Below, in pieces: positions 1 to 8,211 of a stretch of DNA of 64,000 nt. A program made the translations under genes and the position numbers. The notes beneath the pieces are model-generated. The model did no database searches. It worked only from the letters and a program-made list of their open reading frames with translations, and was not told where the DNA came from. Source of the stretch: Acidobacteriota bacterium (GTDB lineage Bacteria > Acidobacteriota > Vicinamibacteria > Vicinamibacterales > JAHECP01); NCBI GenBank assembly GCA_024641665.1, contig JAHECP010000004.1:23342-87341 (forward strand), written 5' to 3'. How positions within the stretch are numbered: the first letter of the stretch is position 1; the number at the start of each line of letters is the position of its first letter.

Positions 1-251
1 CGATCGAGCCGAACGCGCCGCTCGCCTACCGGTTCACCCTGCCGACGGCCGACCACGTGTTCCAGCCCGGACACCGGATCATGGTCCAGGTGCAGTCCAG
101 CTGGTTCCCGCTGTACGACCGCAACCCGCAGACCTTCGTGCCGAACATCTTCTTCGCGAAGGCGCAGGATTACGTGAAGGCCACCGTGCGCGTGTACCAC
201 GCGGCGGGCGCCGCGAGCTTCGTCGCGCTGCCGGTGGTGGCCGGGAAGTAG
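1..251 (+). CDS. CocE/NonD-type hydrolase, C-terminal end (partial)
   Basis: The frame is open from the left edge (first full codon at base 3) to a TAG at 249-251. About 82 residues are present. They match the end of the C-terminal jelly-roll domain of X-Pro dipeptidyl-peptidase/CocE-like alpha/beta hydrolases: an H-x-F-x-P-G-H-R-I-style strand followed by a WFPLYDRNPQTF segment typical of that family. The catalytic domain lies outside the window, so substrate (acyl ester or N-terminal dipeptide) cannot be told. The M1 aminopeptidase gene converges on it 70 bp downstream. A GTG at 57 is only an internal codon. Confidence 0.75.
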   Translation, partial: IEPNAPLAYRFTLPTADHVFQPGHRIMVQVQSSWFPLYDRNPQTFVPNIFFAKAQDYVKATVRVYHAAGAASFVALPVVAGK

Positions 252-321
252 AGACTCGGGGCTGGGGACTGGGGGCTGGCGGCTTTTCTGCCCCCTGCCC
301 ACTGACCCCTGCCCGCTGGTC

Positions 322-2067
322 CTACCAGATCTTCACGTCGACGTAGTACAGGTCCGTCGCCACCTGGATCGTGTCCTTCGTCAGGGCGGTGGGCATCGTC
401 TTCCAGTCGGTCGTCGGCTCGATGATCTGCCACGCGCCGGCGGCGCCGATCCGGATGGGCATGTCGAAGGCGCGCTCGTCGGCCTTCCAGCGGTACGACA
501 GCGTACCCTCGTCGGGGTGGAACGCCAGCTCCAGGACGGGAATGTCCGTGCGGCGCAGGTACTGATCGAAGATCGGCGTGAGGTCGCGCCCGAGTTGCTC
601 GTTGAAGAACGCGACCAGGTCCTCGGTCATGATGTTCTTGTACTTGAACCGCTGATAGGCGTCGTGCACGAGCCGCCACCACCGCGCATCGTCATCGACG
701 ACGCTGCGGAGTGTGTTGAGGAAGAGCGCGCCTTTGAAGTACATGTCCTGCGGCGGCGTCCGGTGGATGCCGCGCTGGGTGATGACCGGCTCGAGGTTGC
801 GCACCTTCGACTTGTAGCCGTTCAGGTACTTCAGGGCGTCGTCCTTGCCGAAGAAGCGCTCCACGTACAGCGCCTCCATGTAGGTCCCCCACCCCTCGTG
901 GATCCACATGTCGGAGACGTCGGCCGCCGACACGGCGTTGCCCCACCATTCATGCGCGCTCTCGTGGACGATGATGAAGTCGAACCGCGTGCTGATGCCG
1001 ACGCCCGTCCAGTCCCGCTCGAGATAGCCATTGGCGAAGCGGTTGCCGTAGGTCACCGCGCTCTGGTGCTCCATGCCGGAGTAGGGCGCCTGGACCAGCT
1101 TGTAGCCGTCCTTCGCGAACGGGTACTCCCCGAAGTAGTGCTCGAAGGCCTCGATCATCGGTCCGACCTGCGCGAACTGCGTTTTCGCGCGGTCGAGATC
1201 CTCGGGGAGGACGTAGAAGTCGAGCGGCAGGTCGCCGAGCGTGTCGGCGAAGTGCACGTAGTGCCCGATGTTGAGCGAGACGTCGTAGTTGTTGATCGGG
1301 TACGACACGTGCCAGTCCCACCGCGTGTAGCCGTCGCCGAGGTCGGTCGTGCCCACCAGGCGGCCGTTCGAGACGTCGACGAGGTCGCTCGGCACGGCCA
1401 CGCTGATGTCCATGTCCTCGACCTCGTCGCGCCACTGGTCCTTGTTGGGCCACCAGATGCTGGCGCCCTGGTCCTCGCACGCGGTGTTGATCCAGGGGCG
1501 GCCCGCCGGGTCCTGGCGGAACGCGAGGCCGCCGAGCCGTCCGTCCTGCCGCGGGTGGCCCGAGTAGCGGACCTCGATCGTGTACTCGTCGCCGCGCTCG
1601 AGCGTGGCGGGGAAATCGACGTAGACGGTCCTGAGGTCCCGCTCGAACGTCAGCGGCACCCGGTCGAAGACGACGGTGTCGATCTGCAGCGTCGGGTCGA
1701 GATCGAGCTGGATGCGCGTGTCGTCCTGCAGCATCCGGAAGCGGATCGTGTTCGTGCCGGTAATGGTCTTCTGCCCGGGATCGACCCGCACGTCGAGGTG
1801 GTAGTAGAGCAGGTCGTTGTTGGCGCGGTAGCGGCCGTACGCGCCGCGCAGGATGTCGGCCCGGGTCGGCGCGACTTCCGTCCGCAGCGGCCGGACGGGG
1901 ACGCCGGGCACCTGCGGCGGCGCGGCGGGCACGACTTGCGGCGCCGCCTGCGGCACGGTGCGGCCGGCGGTGCCGGCCGCCGCCGCACCGGCGAAGATCG
2001 CGAGCAGCACGGCGGCGAGCGGAACGAGCGCGATCGAGGTCGGGAAGCGGGCACGTCTCGGAGACAT
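322..2067 (-). CDS. Exported M1-family zinc metallopeptidase
   Basis: 581 residues from ATG at 2067. The frame stays open further upstream, but this start gives a clean N-terminal signal sequence (Arg-rich start, then a hydrophobic Ala/Leu/Val stretch to about residue 30), so export is likely. The zinc site is clear: HESAH at residues 368-372 followed 18 residues later by Glu391 (HEXXH-X18-E), with WWGN directly after the motif. The family exopeptidase motif upstream appears as GMEHQ rather than GAMEN, which could alter N-terminal recognition. An M1 enzyme removes N-terminal residues from peptides. HxlR is divergent across a 123-bp gap. Confidence 0.9.
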   Translation of the reverse strand: MSPRRARFPTSIALVPLAAVLLAIFAGAAAAGTAGRTVPQAAPQVVPAAPPQVPGVPVRPLRTEVAPTRADILRGAYGRYRANNDLLYYHLDVRVDPGQKTITGTNTIRFRMLQDDTRIQLDLDPTLQIDTVVFDRVPLTFERDLRTVYVDFPATLERGDEYTIEVRYSGHPRQDGRLGGLAFRQDPAGRPWINTACEDQGASIWWPNKDQWRDEVEDMDISVAVPSDLVDVSNGRLVGTTDLGDGYTRWDWHVSYPINNYDVSLNIGHYVHFADTLGDLPLDFYVLPEDLDRAKTQFAQVGPMIEAFEHYFGEYPFAKDGYKLVQAPYSGMEHQSAVTYGNRFANGYLERDWTGVGISTRFDFIIVHESAHEWWGNAVSAADVSDMWIHEGWGTYMEALYVERFFGKDDALKYLNGYKSKVRNLEPVITQRGIHRTPPQDMYFKGALFLNTLRSVVDDDARWWRLVHDAYQRFKYKNIMTEDLVAFFNEQLGRDLTPIFDQYLRRTDIPVLELAFHPDEGTLSYRWKADERAFDMPIRIGAAGAWQIIEPTTDWKTMPTALTKDTIQVATDLYYVDVKIW

Positions 2068-2190
2068 GCCCGGGATTCTAACCAATGTGGGGCTCAGCCG
2101 CTCAGGCCGTCGCGGACTGGTGGACCGGCCGGCGCAGGACGAGGTTCGCGAACGCCCCGATGATGCCGAGGGCGACCGCGGCCAGCAGCC

Positions 2191-2586
2191 ATGAGACGCG
2201 CCGCCGACACCCCCACGCTGTGTCCCCGCCTCCACCGGGCGAGCGAGCTGATCGGGCGCCGCTGGTCGGGGGCCATCATCTTCGTCGTGCTGAAGGCGCG
2301 CTGCCGCTTCGCGACCCTGCGCGCCGCGATCCCGGAGATTACGGACCGCATGCTCTCCGACCGGCTGCAGGAGCTCGAGGCGGCAGGCATCGTCAGCCGC
2401 ACCGTGATCCCGGACACGCCGGTCAAGGTGGAGTACGGGCTGACCCGGAAGGGGCACGCGCTCGCGTCGACGATCGCGGAGATTTCCAGGTGCGCGGACG
2501 ACTGGGTCGAGCCCGAGGCGGTCCCGGCCGCCAGGAAGGCGGCGCGGCGCGCGAAGCCCGCCGGCCAGGCGCGGCGGCGGGCGTAG
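2191..2586 (+). CDS. HxlR-family winged-helix transcriptional regulator
   Basis: 131 residues. The order is typical of HxlR/MarR-like one-domain regulators: a CPRLHRASELIGRRWS segment, a helix-turn-helix with RFATLRAAIPEITDRMLSDR, then the wing with VEYGLTRKGHAL. The N-terminal Cys (residue 11) is the position used for thiol or aldehyde sensing in several family members; a sensing role here is only inference. The C-terminus is Lys/Arg/Ala rich. It is divergent from the M1 peptidase, which is its most obvious possible target, and convergent with the PIN toxin gene. Confidence 0.85.
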   Translation: MRRAADTPTLCPRLHRASELIGRRWSGAIIFVVLKARCRFATLRAAIPEITDRMLSDRLQELEAAGIVSRTVIPDTPVKVEYGLTRKGHALASTIAEISRCADDWVEPEAVPAARKAARRAKPAGQARRRA

Positions 2587-2605
2587 AGGGGTTCGGCGCC
2601 GGTGG

Positions 2606-3043
2606 CTACGCCGGCGGCGGGAGATCGACCAGCGCGAACCCTTCCTTGCGGGCAGCGGCGCTCAGTCGATCGTCCAGGGTGACCAGCTCCAGCGAGGCGG
2701 GCCGTCCTTCCGCCGCGACGAACGCCGCGGCGAGCTGCAGCGCGTCGGCCGCGCGCAACGGATGCACGCGCAGGAAGCGGACGGCGGCTTCCCGGACGGC
2801 GTCGCCGGGGTCGACCTCGTGCCAGCCGGCGGCCAGCTGCCGGAGGCGGTCGAAGGCCACGGTGGCGGACGGCCCGTCGAGCGCACCGTCGCGCTCGAGG
2901 CGCGCGATGGCCGACGCGCACTCCACCTCGGTGCCCCACCAGACCAGCAGGACCGGATCGCCGGCGGCGAGCGCCTGCGCGCCCGCCGTGGTCGGCTCGG
3001 CGACGAGCAGCGGTACGACCGCCGATGCGTCCCAGAATCTCAT
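2606..3043 (-). CDS. vapC: PIN-domain ribonuclease toxin, VapC family (pair 1)
   Basis: 145 residues. The N-terminus FWDASAVVPLL holds the first catalytic Asp, ECASAIARL the Glu region, and RAADALQLAAA plus TLDDRL the C-terminal acidic residues, so all PIN metal-ligand positions appear present. Such enzymes cut tRNA or other RNA when freed from their antitoxin. Its ATG overlaps the stop of the upstream antitoxin gene by four bases (ATGA), implying translational coupling. The RNA target cannot be read from sequence. Confidence 0.85.
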   Translation of the reverse strand: MRFWDASAVVPLLVAEPTTAGAQALAAGDPVLLVWWGTEVECASAIARLERDGALDGPSATVAFDRLRQLAAGWHEVDPGDAVREAAVRFLRVHPLRAADALQLAAAFVAAEGRPASLELVTLDDRLSAAARKEGFALVDLPPPA

Positions 3044-3339
3044 CGGCCGGTGCGCCGCTCCTCGAGCAGCACGCGGACGGCGGATGCGCCGGCGCGCGCG
3101 CGCGGCGGCTCGCTGGAGAACAGGGATTTCGGTGGGGCGGCGCCGGCCGGCCGCACGACCCCGGCGCGCACGAGACGCGCCAGCCGGCCGTCGTCGGCCG
3201 GGCGGGACCGGCCGGCCACGGGCTCGAGGCGGGCAACCGGTCGCCCCCGATCCACGATCAGGACCGGCGACCCGCCCTTCAGCCCGTCGATGAGCGAGCT
3301 CAGGTTGTTCTTCGCTTCAGTTATGCTGGCCTTCTTCAT
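3040..3339 (-). CDS. vapB: Phd/YefM-like antitoxin (pair 1)
   Basis: 99 residues. It starts with the Phd/YefM signature MKKASITEAKNNLSSLI, and the middle PVLIVDRGRPVARLEPV is the usual fold-closing strand pair. The C-terminal part is disordered and Arg/Ala/Pro rich, the segment that normally wraps the toxin. It precedes the PIN toxin with a four-base overlap. Its ATG lies 7 nt after a good -10 box, so the transcript appears leaderless (see promoter at 3346-3374). Confidence 0.85.
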   Translation of the reverse strand: MKKASITEAKNNLSSLIDGLKGGSPVLIVDRGRPVARLEPVAGRSRPADDGRLARLVRAGVVRPAGAAPPKSLFSSEPPRARAGASAVRVLLEERRTGR

Positions 3340-3345
3340 AGAGCC

Positions 3346-3374
3346 AGAATAGCCTTTTATTTCTTGCTATTCAA
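3346..3374 (-). promoter_or_regulatory. Sigma-70 promoter of antitoxin pair 1, apparently leaderless
   Basis: Read on the minus strand: -35 TTGAAT (3374-3369), 17-nt spacer, -10 TATTCT (3351-3346), then six bases and the ATG at 3339. A start site 7 nt after the -10 box would be the A of the start codon. The promoter overlaps the last codons of the upstream penicillin-acylase gene, whose stop is at 3357. Confidence 0.6.
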
Positions 3375-5549
3375 GCCCTCGCCCGGGTGATACGTCCGCT
3401 CGGTGTGGCCCTGCAGCTGGTCCGGGTAGAAGTACACGTCCCGCAGGTTCCCCGTCGCGTAGCGCCCGGCCTCGTCGTCGAAGTGCGGCGACGCGGGGTC
3501 GCCGCTCTCGCCCCCGGCCGTCACGGCCCGGGCGCGGACCCGGTCGCCGAACTCCACCACCGCCACGAAGCTGTTGCCGCTCGTGCCGTACCACTTCTTC
3601 GTGTTCGGGTAGGCGCGCGCGCCGAACGAGGCGAGCGAGCCCCACCGCGACGAGGTGAAGCCCACCGGGATGCTCGGCTTCGCGTCGTCGAACGATGGGT
3701 CGATGTTGTCGTTGATGCGCTGGAACCGGGTGATGTCGCCCCACGGCGTCTTCCAGCTCCCGAAGTCGGCGGCGAGCTTGTCGGACGCCGCGGCGAGCGC
3801 CTCGAGCAGCTGTGGTGCCGGCACCTTGGTGGCGATGTAGTCGAAGACGGGCACGTCCGCCTCGCGCGCGGCGGCGCCGGCGCGGCGGCTGATCTCCTCG
3901 CCCCAGAACACGGCGAGCGCGGTGGGCACGGAGTCCACCGCCCACCGGAAGTCCCACTTGCGCAGGAGCGCGATCTGGTCGGCCAGCTTCGCCTTGAGCG
4001 GGTTTGAGGCCGGCGTGCGGTCCCACGCCTTGACGAGCGGTGGGACGGTCCGGGCGAACGCCGGCAGGTAGCTGTCGTACGCGGCCGCGATGAGCGAATC
4101 GACGGTGAAGTCCTTCCGGTGCTCGAGCACCCGGATGGCGTGGACGCCCCGCGGCGTCTCGGCGGTGCCCGTCTCCACGTACGCGGGATAGTCCGCGCGC
4201 TTCGGGCTGTCGGGGCCCGCCGCCGACCAGGGCCAGTTGTTGCTGTTGTAGAGCCAGCCGACGGGTGGGTTCAGCAGGTGCGGCGTCTCGTCGATCGACA
4301 GCACGCCGTACCAGTCGGTCGCCGGGTTGGAGCCGTCCACCGGTTTCGTCCAGTCGAACGCCGTGTCGCGCTTCGGGATGAAGTTGGAGTGGAAGTAGGC
4401 GATGTCGCCGGCGGCGTCCGCGAAGATGGTGTTGTTCGACGAATTGGTGTGCAGCTCCATCGTGTCGCGGAACGACTTGTAGTCGGTCGCCTTGGTGCGC
4501 GTGTAGGACTGCGTCAGCGCCTTCACGGGCTCCTGCATCAGCCGGACGCTCACCCACTTGCCGTCCTGCTCACGCACGACGGGACCGTGCTGCGTGTAGT
4601 AGGCGGTGAACGTCTTCCGGACCATCCCCGTGCCGGTCTTGTACGGTACCGTGATCGTCCGGGTCGTGACCGGGCGCTCCTCGGCGCCGTAGCGGTAGAG
4701 GAAGGCGTCGCCTTTCTTCGTCACCGTCTCCAGGTACTCGTCGATGTTGTCCACGCCGCTCGAGGTGTGCATCCAGCCGGCGCGCGCGTTGAAGCCCTGG
4801 TAGACGAAGAACTGGCCCCACGTGACGGCGCCGTACGCGTTCAGCCCCTCGTCGCTCGTCATCTGCAGCTCGGATCGGAAGTAGAAGGACGTGTGGGGGT
4901 TGATCAGCAGGAGCGCGTGGTGATCGACGGTGTTCGACGGCGCGATGGCGATGCCGTTCGAGCCCGTGGGCTCGGGCGGCGCGCCGCCCTCGGTGGCCGC
5001 CGGCGCCGTCACCGGACCGTGGCCGTAGAACGCCTCGAGCTCCCTGAGGTTCACGCGCTCGATGTCGCCGCCGATGCTGCCCTCGCTGAAGGTCAGGGCC
5101 ATCCAGGGCTCGAAGTGCGTGATGACCCGCGGCTTCGCCTCGGAGTGCATGTACAGGTAGTAGTTCAGCCCGTCGGCCCAGGCGTCCATGAGCGCCTTCA
5201 GCCAGGCCGGGCTCGCCTCGTACTTGGCCTGCATGGCGACGGGGTCGATGAAGAGCTTCATGCGCAGGTCGCGGTAGATCTGCGACTCGCCCTCGGCTTC
5301 CGCGAGCCGCCCCATGGAGTTGAGGTAGTTGGTCTCGACGCGGTTGAAGTCATCTTCGGCCTGCGCGTAGATCATGCCGAAGACCGCGTCGGCGTCGGTC
5401 TTGCCGTGCACGTGCGCGATGCCCCAGTCGTCGCGCACGATGGTGACGTTCTGCGCCTGCTGCTGCCAGCGTGGGAGATCGGGGTTCTCGGCCGGCTGCG
5501 GCGCGCACGCCGCCCAGACCAGCGCGAGAAGCAGGACGAGCTTTTTCAT
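3357..5549 (-). CDS. Penicillin acylase-family lipoprotein (Ntn hydrolase)
   Basis: 730 residues from ATG at 5549; an ATG 21 bases upstream would add seven residues before the signal peptide and is less likely. The N-terminus is a lipoprotein signal (MKKLVLLLALVWAAC) with the lipid-modified Cys at 15. The self-cleaving Ntn nucleophile is best placed at Ser197 in TGSNGIAIAPS, after a Gly/Pro-rich linker matching the spacer peptide. The later LYNSNNWPW region fits the beta chain. Family members hydrolyse amides such as beta-lactam side chains, acyl-homoserine lactones or cyclic lipopeptides; which one cannot be told. Length matches the aculeacin/AHL-acylase branch. Confidence 0.85.
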   Translation of the reverse strand: MKKLVLLLALVWAACAPQPAENPDLPRWQQQAQNVTIVRDDWGIAHVHGKTDADAVFGMIYAQAEDDFNRVETNYLNSMGRLAEAEGESQIYRDLRMKLFIDPVAMQAKYEASPAWLKALMDAWADGLNYYLYMHSEAKPRVITHFEPWMALTFSEGSIGGDIERVNLRELEAFYGHGPVTAPAATEGGAPPEPTGSNGIAIAPSNTVDHHALLLINPHTSFYFRSELQMTSDEGLNAYGAVTWGQFFVYQGFNARAGWMHTSSGVDNIDEYLETVTKKGDAFLYRYGAEERPVTTRTITVPYKTGTGMVRKTFTAYYTQHGPVVREQDGKWVSVRLMQEPVKALTQSYTRTKATDYKSFRDTMELHTNSSNNTIFADAAGDIAYFHSNFIPKRDTAFDWTKPVDGSNPATDWYGVLSIDETPHLLNPPVGWLYNSNNWPWSAAGPDSPKRADYPAYVETGTAETPRGVHAIRVLEHRKDFTVDSLIAAAYDSYLPAFARTVPPLVKAWDRTPASNPLKAKLADQIALLRKWDFRWAVDSVPTALAVFWGEEISRRAGAAAREADVPVFDYIATKVPAPQLLEALAAASDKLAADFGSWKTPWGDITRFQRINDNIDPSFDDAKPSIPVGFTSSRWGSLASFGARAYPNTKKWYGTSGNSFVAVVEFGDRVRARAVTAGGESGDPASPHFDDEAGRYATGNLRDVYFYPDQLQGHTERTYHPGEGLNSKK

Positions 5550-5655
5550 CGGGAGCCCCCGTTGGGTCATGAGGAAGTCCGGTCAGTGGCGGCTGATCAT
5601 CGCACCAGCCACGGCCGACTGCAATGCTCCCGGGCGCGACGCGCGCTCGTGGATA

Positions 5656-5684
5656 TGGACATCTGAAATGACTAGCTGTAGAAT
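5656..5684 (+). promoter_or_regulatory. Sigma-70 promoter of antitoxin pair 2, apparently leaderless
   Basis: -35 TGGACA at 5656-5661, exactly 17 nt of spacer, -10 TAGAAT at 5679-5684. The ATG at 5691 follows after six bases, the same geometry as pair 1, so translation would begin at the first transcribed base. Confidence 0.6.
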
Positions 5685-5690
5685 GTGACC

Positions 5691-5909
5691 ATGAGACAGA
5701 TTGGGGCCGCGCAGTTCAAGGAACGGTGCCTGGCGCTGCTCGACGAGGTGGACCAGGAGGGGATCGTCATCACGAAGCGGGGCAAGCCGGTGGCCAAGCT
5801 GATCCCGTTCGGCTCCGATTCGGCGAGCCTGATCGGCTCGCTCGCCGGCAAGGTCCAGATCAAGGGCGAGATCCTCTCGACCGGCCTCGACTGGCATGCT
5901 GAACGTTGA
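5691..5909 (+). CDS. vapB: Phd/YefM-like antitoxin (pair 2)
   Basis: 72 residues from ATG at 5691; an in-frame GTG at 5685 would lie between the -10 box and the predicted start site, so it is rejected. MRQIGAAQFKERCLALLDEV and GIVITKRGKPVAKLIP are the standard N-terminal DNA-binding fold of Phd/YefM antitoxins. The tail GEILSTGLDWHAER ends in the typical toxin-binding segment of partners of PIN toxins. Its 3' end overlaps the toxin start by 14 bp. Confidence 0.85.
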   Translation: MRQIGAAQFKERCLALLDEVDQEGIVITKRGKPVAKLIPFGSDSASLIGSLAGKVQIKGEILSTGLDWHAER

Positions 5910-6258
5910 CACGCACCTGCTGCTCTACGCGGTCACGGGCGCGCTGCGCCCACGCGAAGCCCGCCTGCTGAGCGCCAATCGCTGGAGTGTGTCGGCCATC
6001 GTGCTCTGGGAGATCGCCAAGCTGGCGCAGCTGGGCCGGATCGCGGTGGACCTGGAAGATCCGGACGTCGTCCGGGTGCTCGCGCGCGTCCACGTCTGGC
6101 CGATCACCCGCGAGATCGCCCATGCCAGCACGCAGCTCGACGTCCGGGGCGATCCCGCCGACGAGATCATCGCCGCCACCAGCCTCGTGCACAAGGTGCC
6201 GCTCCTGACCAGGGATCGCACGCTGCTCAGGTCGAAGCTCGTGCCGCTCGCCCGCTGA
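5896..6258 (+). CDS. vapC: PIN-domain ribonuclease toxin, VapC family (pair 2)
   Basis: 120 residues. NVDTHLLLYAV carries the first Asp, SAIVLWEIAKL the Glu, GDPADEIIAATSL the central acidic pair and LLTRDRTLL the last Asp, so the RNase site looks complete. It belongs to the short PIN branch annotated as YbbQ/FitB-like. The start lies inside the end of the antitoxin gene in another frame, implying coupled translation. Confidence 0.85.
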   Translation: MLNVDTHLLLYAVTGALRPREARLLSANRWSVSAIVLWEIAKLAQLGRIAVDLEDPDVVRVLARVHVWPITREIAHASTQLDVRGDPADEIIAATSLVHKVPLLTRDRTLLRSKLVPLAR

Positions 6259-6426
6259 TCCGGCGCGCGCGTCAGCGGCCCCTCGACGCCGGTCACTTCC
6301 GCTCGACAGCCGCCTTCAGGGGGCGGCGGTGTGACACGGAGATCGGAGCGGGCAGACCCGCGCAACGCCCTTCGCGCGACCCCTCGTGCGTGAGCCTGGC
6401 GGGTTGCGGACGCCTCACACCCGCAG

Positions 6427-6678
6427 TCAGCCGTCGAGCGTCGGCTCGATGTACCGAGGCACGTTGGTCAGCTGCGCCCCGGCCGCTCGGAGACGGCGCA
6501 GCGCCCGGAGTCCGACGGCATCCGTTGAGATCAGGTCCGTCAAGTCCACGGTGACACGGGGTCCCCTCGGATCCGCGCACGCCTGCAGAAGAGCCGGAAC
6601 CTGCGCCTGTGTCAGCTGGCCGATCACCCGGACGATGCGCCGCCCGGGTGCCTGTTCCTGCTCGATGAGGCAGTCCAC
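6427..6678 (-). CDS. STAS-domain protein (anti-sigma-antagonist-like)
   Basis: About 83 residues from a GTG at 6678; the frame is open further upstream but that part has no protein character. RRIVRVIGQL is strand 1, VTVDLTDLISTDAVGLRAL is the strand-helix core that contains the usual phospho-acceptor loop, here STDA instead of DSSG, and LRAAGAQLTNVP is the next helix/strand. The final helix is short. STAS proteins bind anti-sigma factors or sensor partners. A sigma-54-type promoter at 6690-6705 would begin transcription almost at the chosen start, so either the message is leaderless or the true start is slightly downstream. Start uncertain. Confidence 0.6.
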   Translation of the reverse strand: MDCLIEQEQAPGRRIVRVIGQLTQAQVPALLQACADPRGPRVTVDLTDLISTDAVGLRALRRLRAAGAQLTNVPRYIEPTLDG

Positions 6679-6689
6679 ACCCAACGCCC

Positions 6690-6705
6690 AGCAAGCGCCG
6701 CACCA
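6690..6705 (-). promoter_or_regulatory. Sigma-54 promoter before the STAS gene
   Basis: Minus-strand TGGTGCGGCGCTTGCT: GG and GC are separated by exactly 10 nt and the -12 element TTGCT is perfect. It lies 101 bp from the centre of the palindrome at 6797-6812 and faces away from it. The very short distance to the STAS start codon is the weak point. Confidence 0.5.
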
Positions 6706-6796
6706 ATCGGCCGGCGCCAACGGGGAGCCCGAACAGGCCACTTTCACCAACAAGAGCCCGCGCGCGCGCCTCGCGGGGGCTCGTGCCCGGCCGCCG

Positions 6797-6812
6797 TCAC
6801 CGTATGTTGTCA
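6797..6812. promoter_or_regulatory. Enhancer-like palindrome (UAS 1)
   Basis: TCACCGTATGTTGTCA, one arm imperfect, matching the TCAC-NN-CATG-NN-GTGA consensus seen at five other sites in the window. It is placed between two divergent sigma-54-type promoters, 101 bp from the minus-strand one and 115 bp from the plus-strand one. Predicted binding site of a sigma-54 enhancer-binding protein. Confidence 0.5.
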
Positions 6813-6918
6813 CCGGCCTCTCGGTGAATAGCGAGCAGCCGCGCCCCCTGCTGACGGCGACCCGCTGCGGGGCGAGCGTCTCCAGGGAATTGGCGCCCCT
6901 GTCCGATTCGCGCGGGAA

Positions 6919-6934
6919 TGGCCCGGTGATTGCT
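6919..6934 (+). promoter_or_regulatory. Sigma-54 promoter before the 6977 operon
   Basis: TGGCCCGGTGATTGCT with GG-N10-GC spacing and a perfect TTGCT -12 box. The -12 element is about 43 bp before the ATG at 6977, leaving room for a 30-nt leader with the ribosome site AGAAGGAGAG at 6961. Confidence 0.65.
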
Positions 6935-6976
6935 GCCGTCCTGGGTGGACCAACTTCTAGAGAAGGAGAGAACAGC

Positions 6977-7663
6977 ATGCGCACGGCATACCTGGCCTTG
7001 ATCGGCGCCACCCTGCTGGCACTGACGCCGGTGAGTGGCAACGCCCAGGACCGACGGATTCATGTGAACCTCGGCGGCGGCCCCACCTTCAACCTCGGCG
7101 ATCTCGGGGATCACTTCGGGACCGGGTGGGGTCCGGCGATCGGCATTACGTTCGACGGCCCCAGCCAGCGCGTCGGGTTCCAGTTCGAGTACGCCTACCG
7201 GTGGTTCGACATCAGCAGCCACGCCCCGCTCCCCACGCCTCTCGCTTCGGGGCAGTTCTCGGCCAACCACCAGACGCACCAGTTCGACTTCAACCTGGTT
7301 GCGAACCTCACTCCGCCCGGCAGCGCCCTCCGCGGGTACCTCGTCGCCGGACCCGGCGCCTACTATCGCAAGGTGGAGATCACCGAATACGTCGGCGACG
7401 GCATCATCTGCGACCCCTTCTGGTACGTCTGCGGCACGCTCCCTGTCAGCCAGGTCATTGGATCGCGCGGCGGCTGGGACTTCGGGTTCAACGTCGGCGC
7501 GGGCGTCGGGCTTGGTCTCGGTGCACACGCCGAGTTCTTCGTCGAGTCCCGGGTGCACTACGTGTGGGGCCCGAAGATCCAGTCCACGCTTCCCACGACC
7601 GGGGCCACGGGCGGCAGCGCGAACGGCCTCTACTGGCCGCTCACGTTTGGAGTCCGCTTCTGA
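6977..7663 (+). CDS. Exported outer-membrane beta-barrel protein
   Basis: 228 residues. ATG at 6977 is preceded by a strong AGGAG site. A signal peptide (MRTAYLALIGATLLALTPVSGNAQ) is followed by alternating strands such as HVNLGGGPTFNLGDL, FQFEYAYRWF and GVGLGLGAHAEFFVESRVHYV, ending in WPLTFGVRF with a C-terminal Phe as in outer-membrane barrels. This is the general OmpA/OmpW-like small barrel pattern; no ligand can be named. The two Cys in DGIICDPFWYVCG could form an extracellular disulfide. It is first in a three-gene operon behind a sigma-54 promoter. Confidence 0.8.
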   Translation: MRTAYLALIGATLLALTPVSGNAQDRRIHVNLGGGPTFNLGDLGDHFGTGWGPAIGITFDGPSQRVGFQFEYAYRWFDISSHAPLPTPLASGQFSANHQTHQFDFNLVANLTPPGSALRGYLVAGPGAYYRKVEITEYVGDGIICDPFWYVCGTLPVSQVIGSRGGWDFGFNVGAGVGLGLGAHAEFFVESRVHYVWGPKIQSTLPTTGATGGSANGLYWPLTFGVRF

Positions 7664-7677
7664 AAGGCAGTAACACC

Positions 7678-8211
7678 ATGAGGTCATTGGTTGCAGCGGC
7701 GGCAATCCTCGTGTTGTGTCCTGCGCTCGCGCTGGCGCAACGGACCAGCTTCGACTTCGACAAGTCGGCGGATTTCTCGACTTTCAGGACCTACACGCTC
7801 CAGGACGGCACGCCGGTCGGGGATCCGCTGATCGACAAGCGCATCGTGACGGCCATCGAGGCGGAGCTCGCGTCGAAGGGCCTGACCCGGGACGACGCCG
7901 GACCGGATGTCGTCGTGGTCTACCACGTGGCCTTCGACACGAAGCAGGACATCACCGCCTACAGCACCGGCTACGGCCGTTACGGCTATCGGTGGGGAGG
8001 GGGCTGGGGTACGACGGACGTGCGTGTCAGAGAGATCCTCGTGGGCACGCTGGTCATCGACATCGCCGACGCGAACAGGCAGGAGATCGTGTGGCGCGGC
8101 ATCGGCGTCAAAGAGGTCGACACCCGGGCGAAGGCCGAGAAGCGCGACAAGAACATCAGTGAAGCCGTCAGGAAGATCCTGCGCAACTTTCCACCCAAGA
8201 GGAAGTCATGA
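7678..8211 (+). CDS. DUF4136-domain exported protein
   Basis: 177 residues with a signal peptide ending near ALALAQ. The core FDFDKSADFSTFRTYTLQDG, PDVVVVYHV and GTLVIDIADANRQEIVWRGIGV, then a Lys-rich end with VRKILRNFPPK, is the DUF4136 pattern found in periplasmic proteins and lipoproteins. There is no lipobox Cys here. Function of the family is unknown; it sits 15 bp after the barrel gene and its stop overlaps the next start by four bases. A second DUF4136 protein is at 13681 under the same kind of promoter. Confidence 0.85.
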   Translation: MRSLVAAAAILVLCPALALAQRTSFDFDKSADFSTFRTYTLQDGTPVGDPLIDKRIVTAIEAELASKGLTRDDAGPDVVVVYHVAFDTKQDITAYSTGYGRYGYRWGGGWGTTDVRVREILVGTLVIDIADANRQEIVWRGIGVKEVDTRAKAEKRDKNISEAVRKILRNFPPKRKS

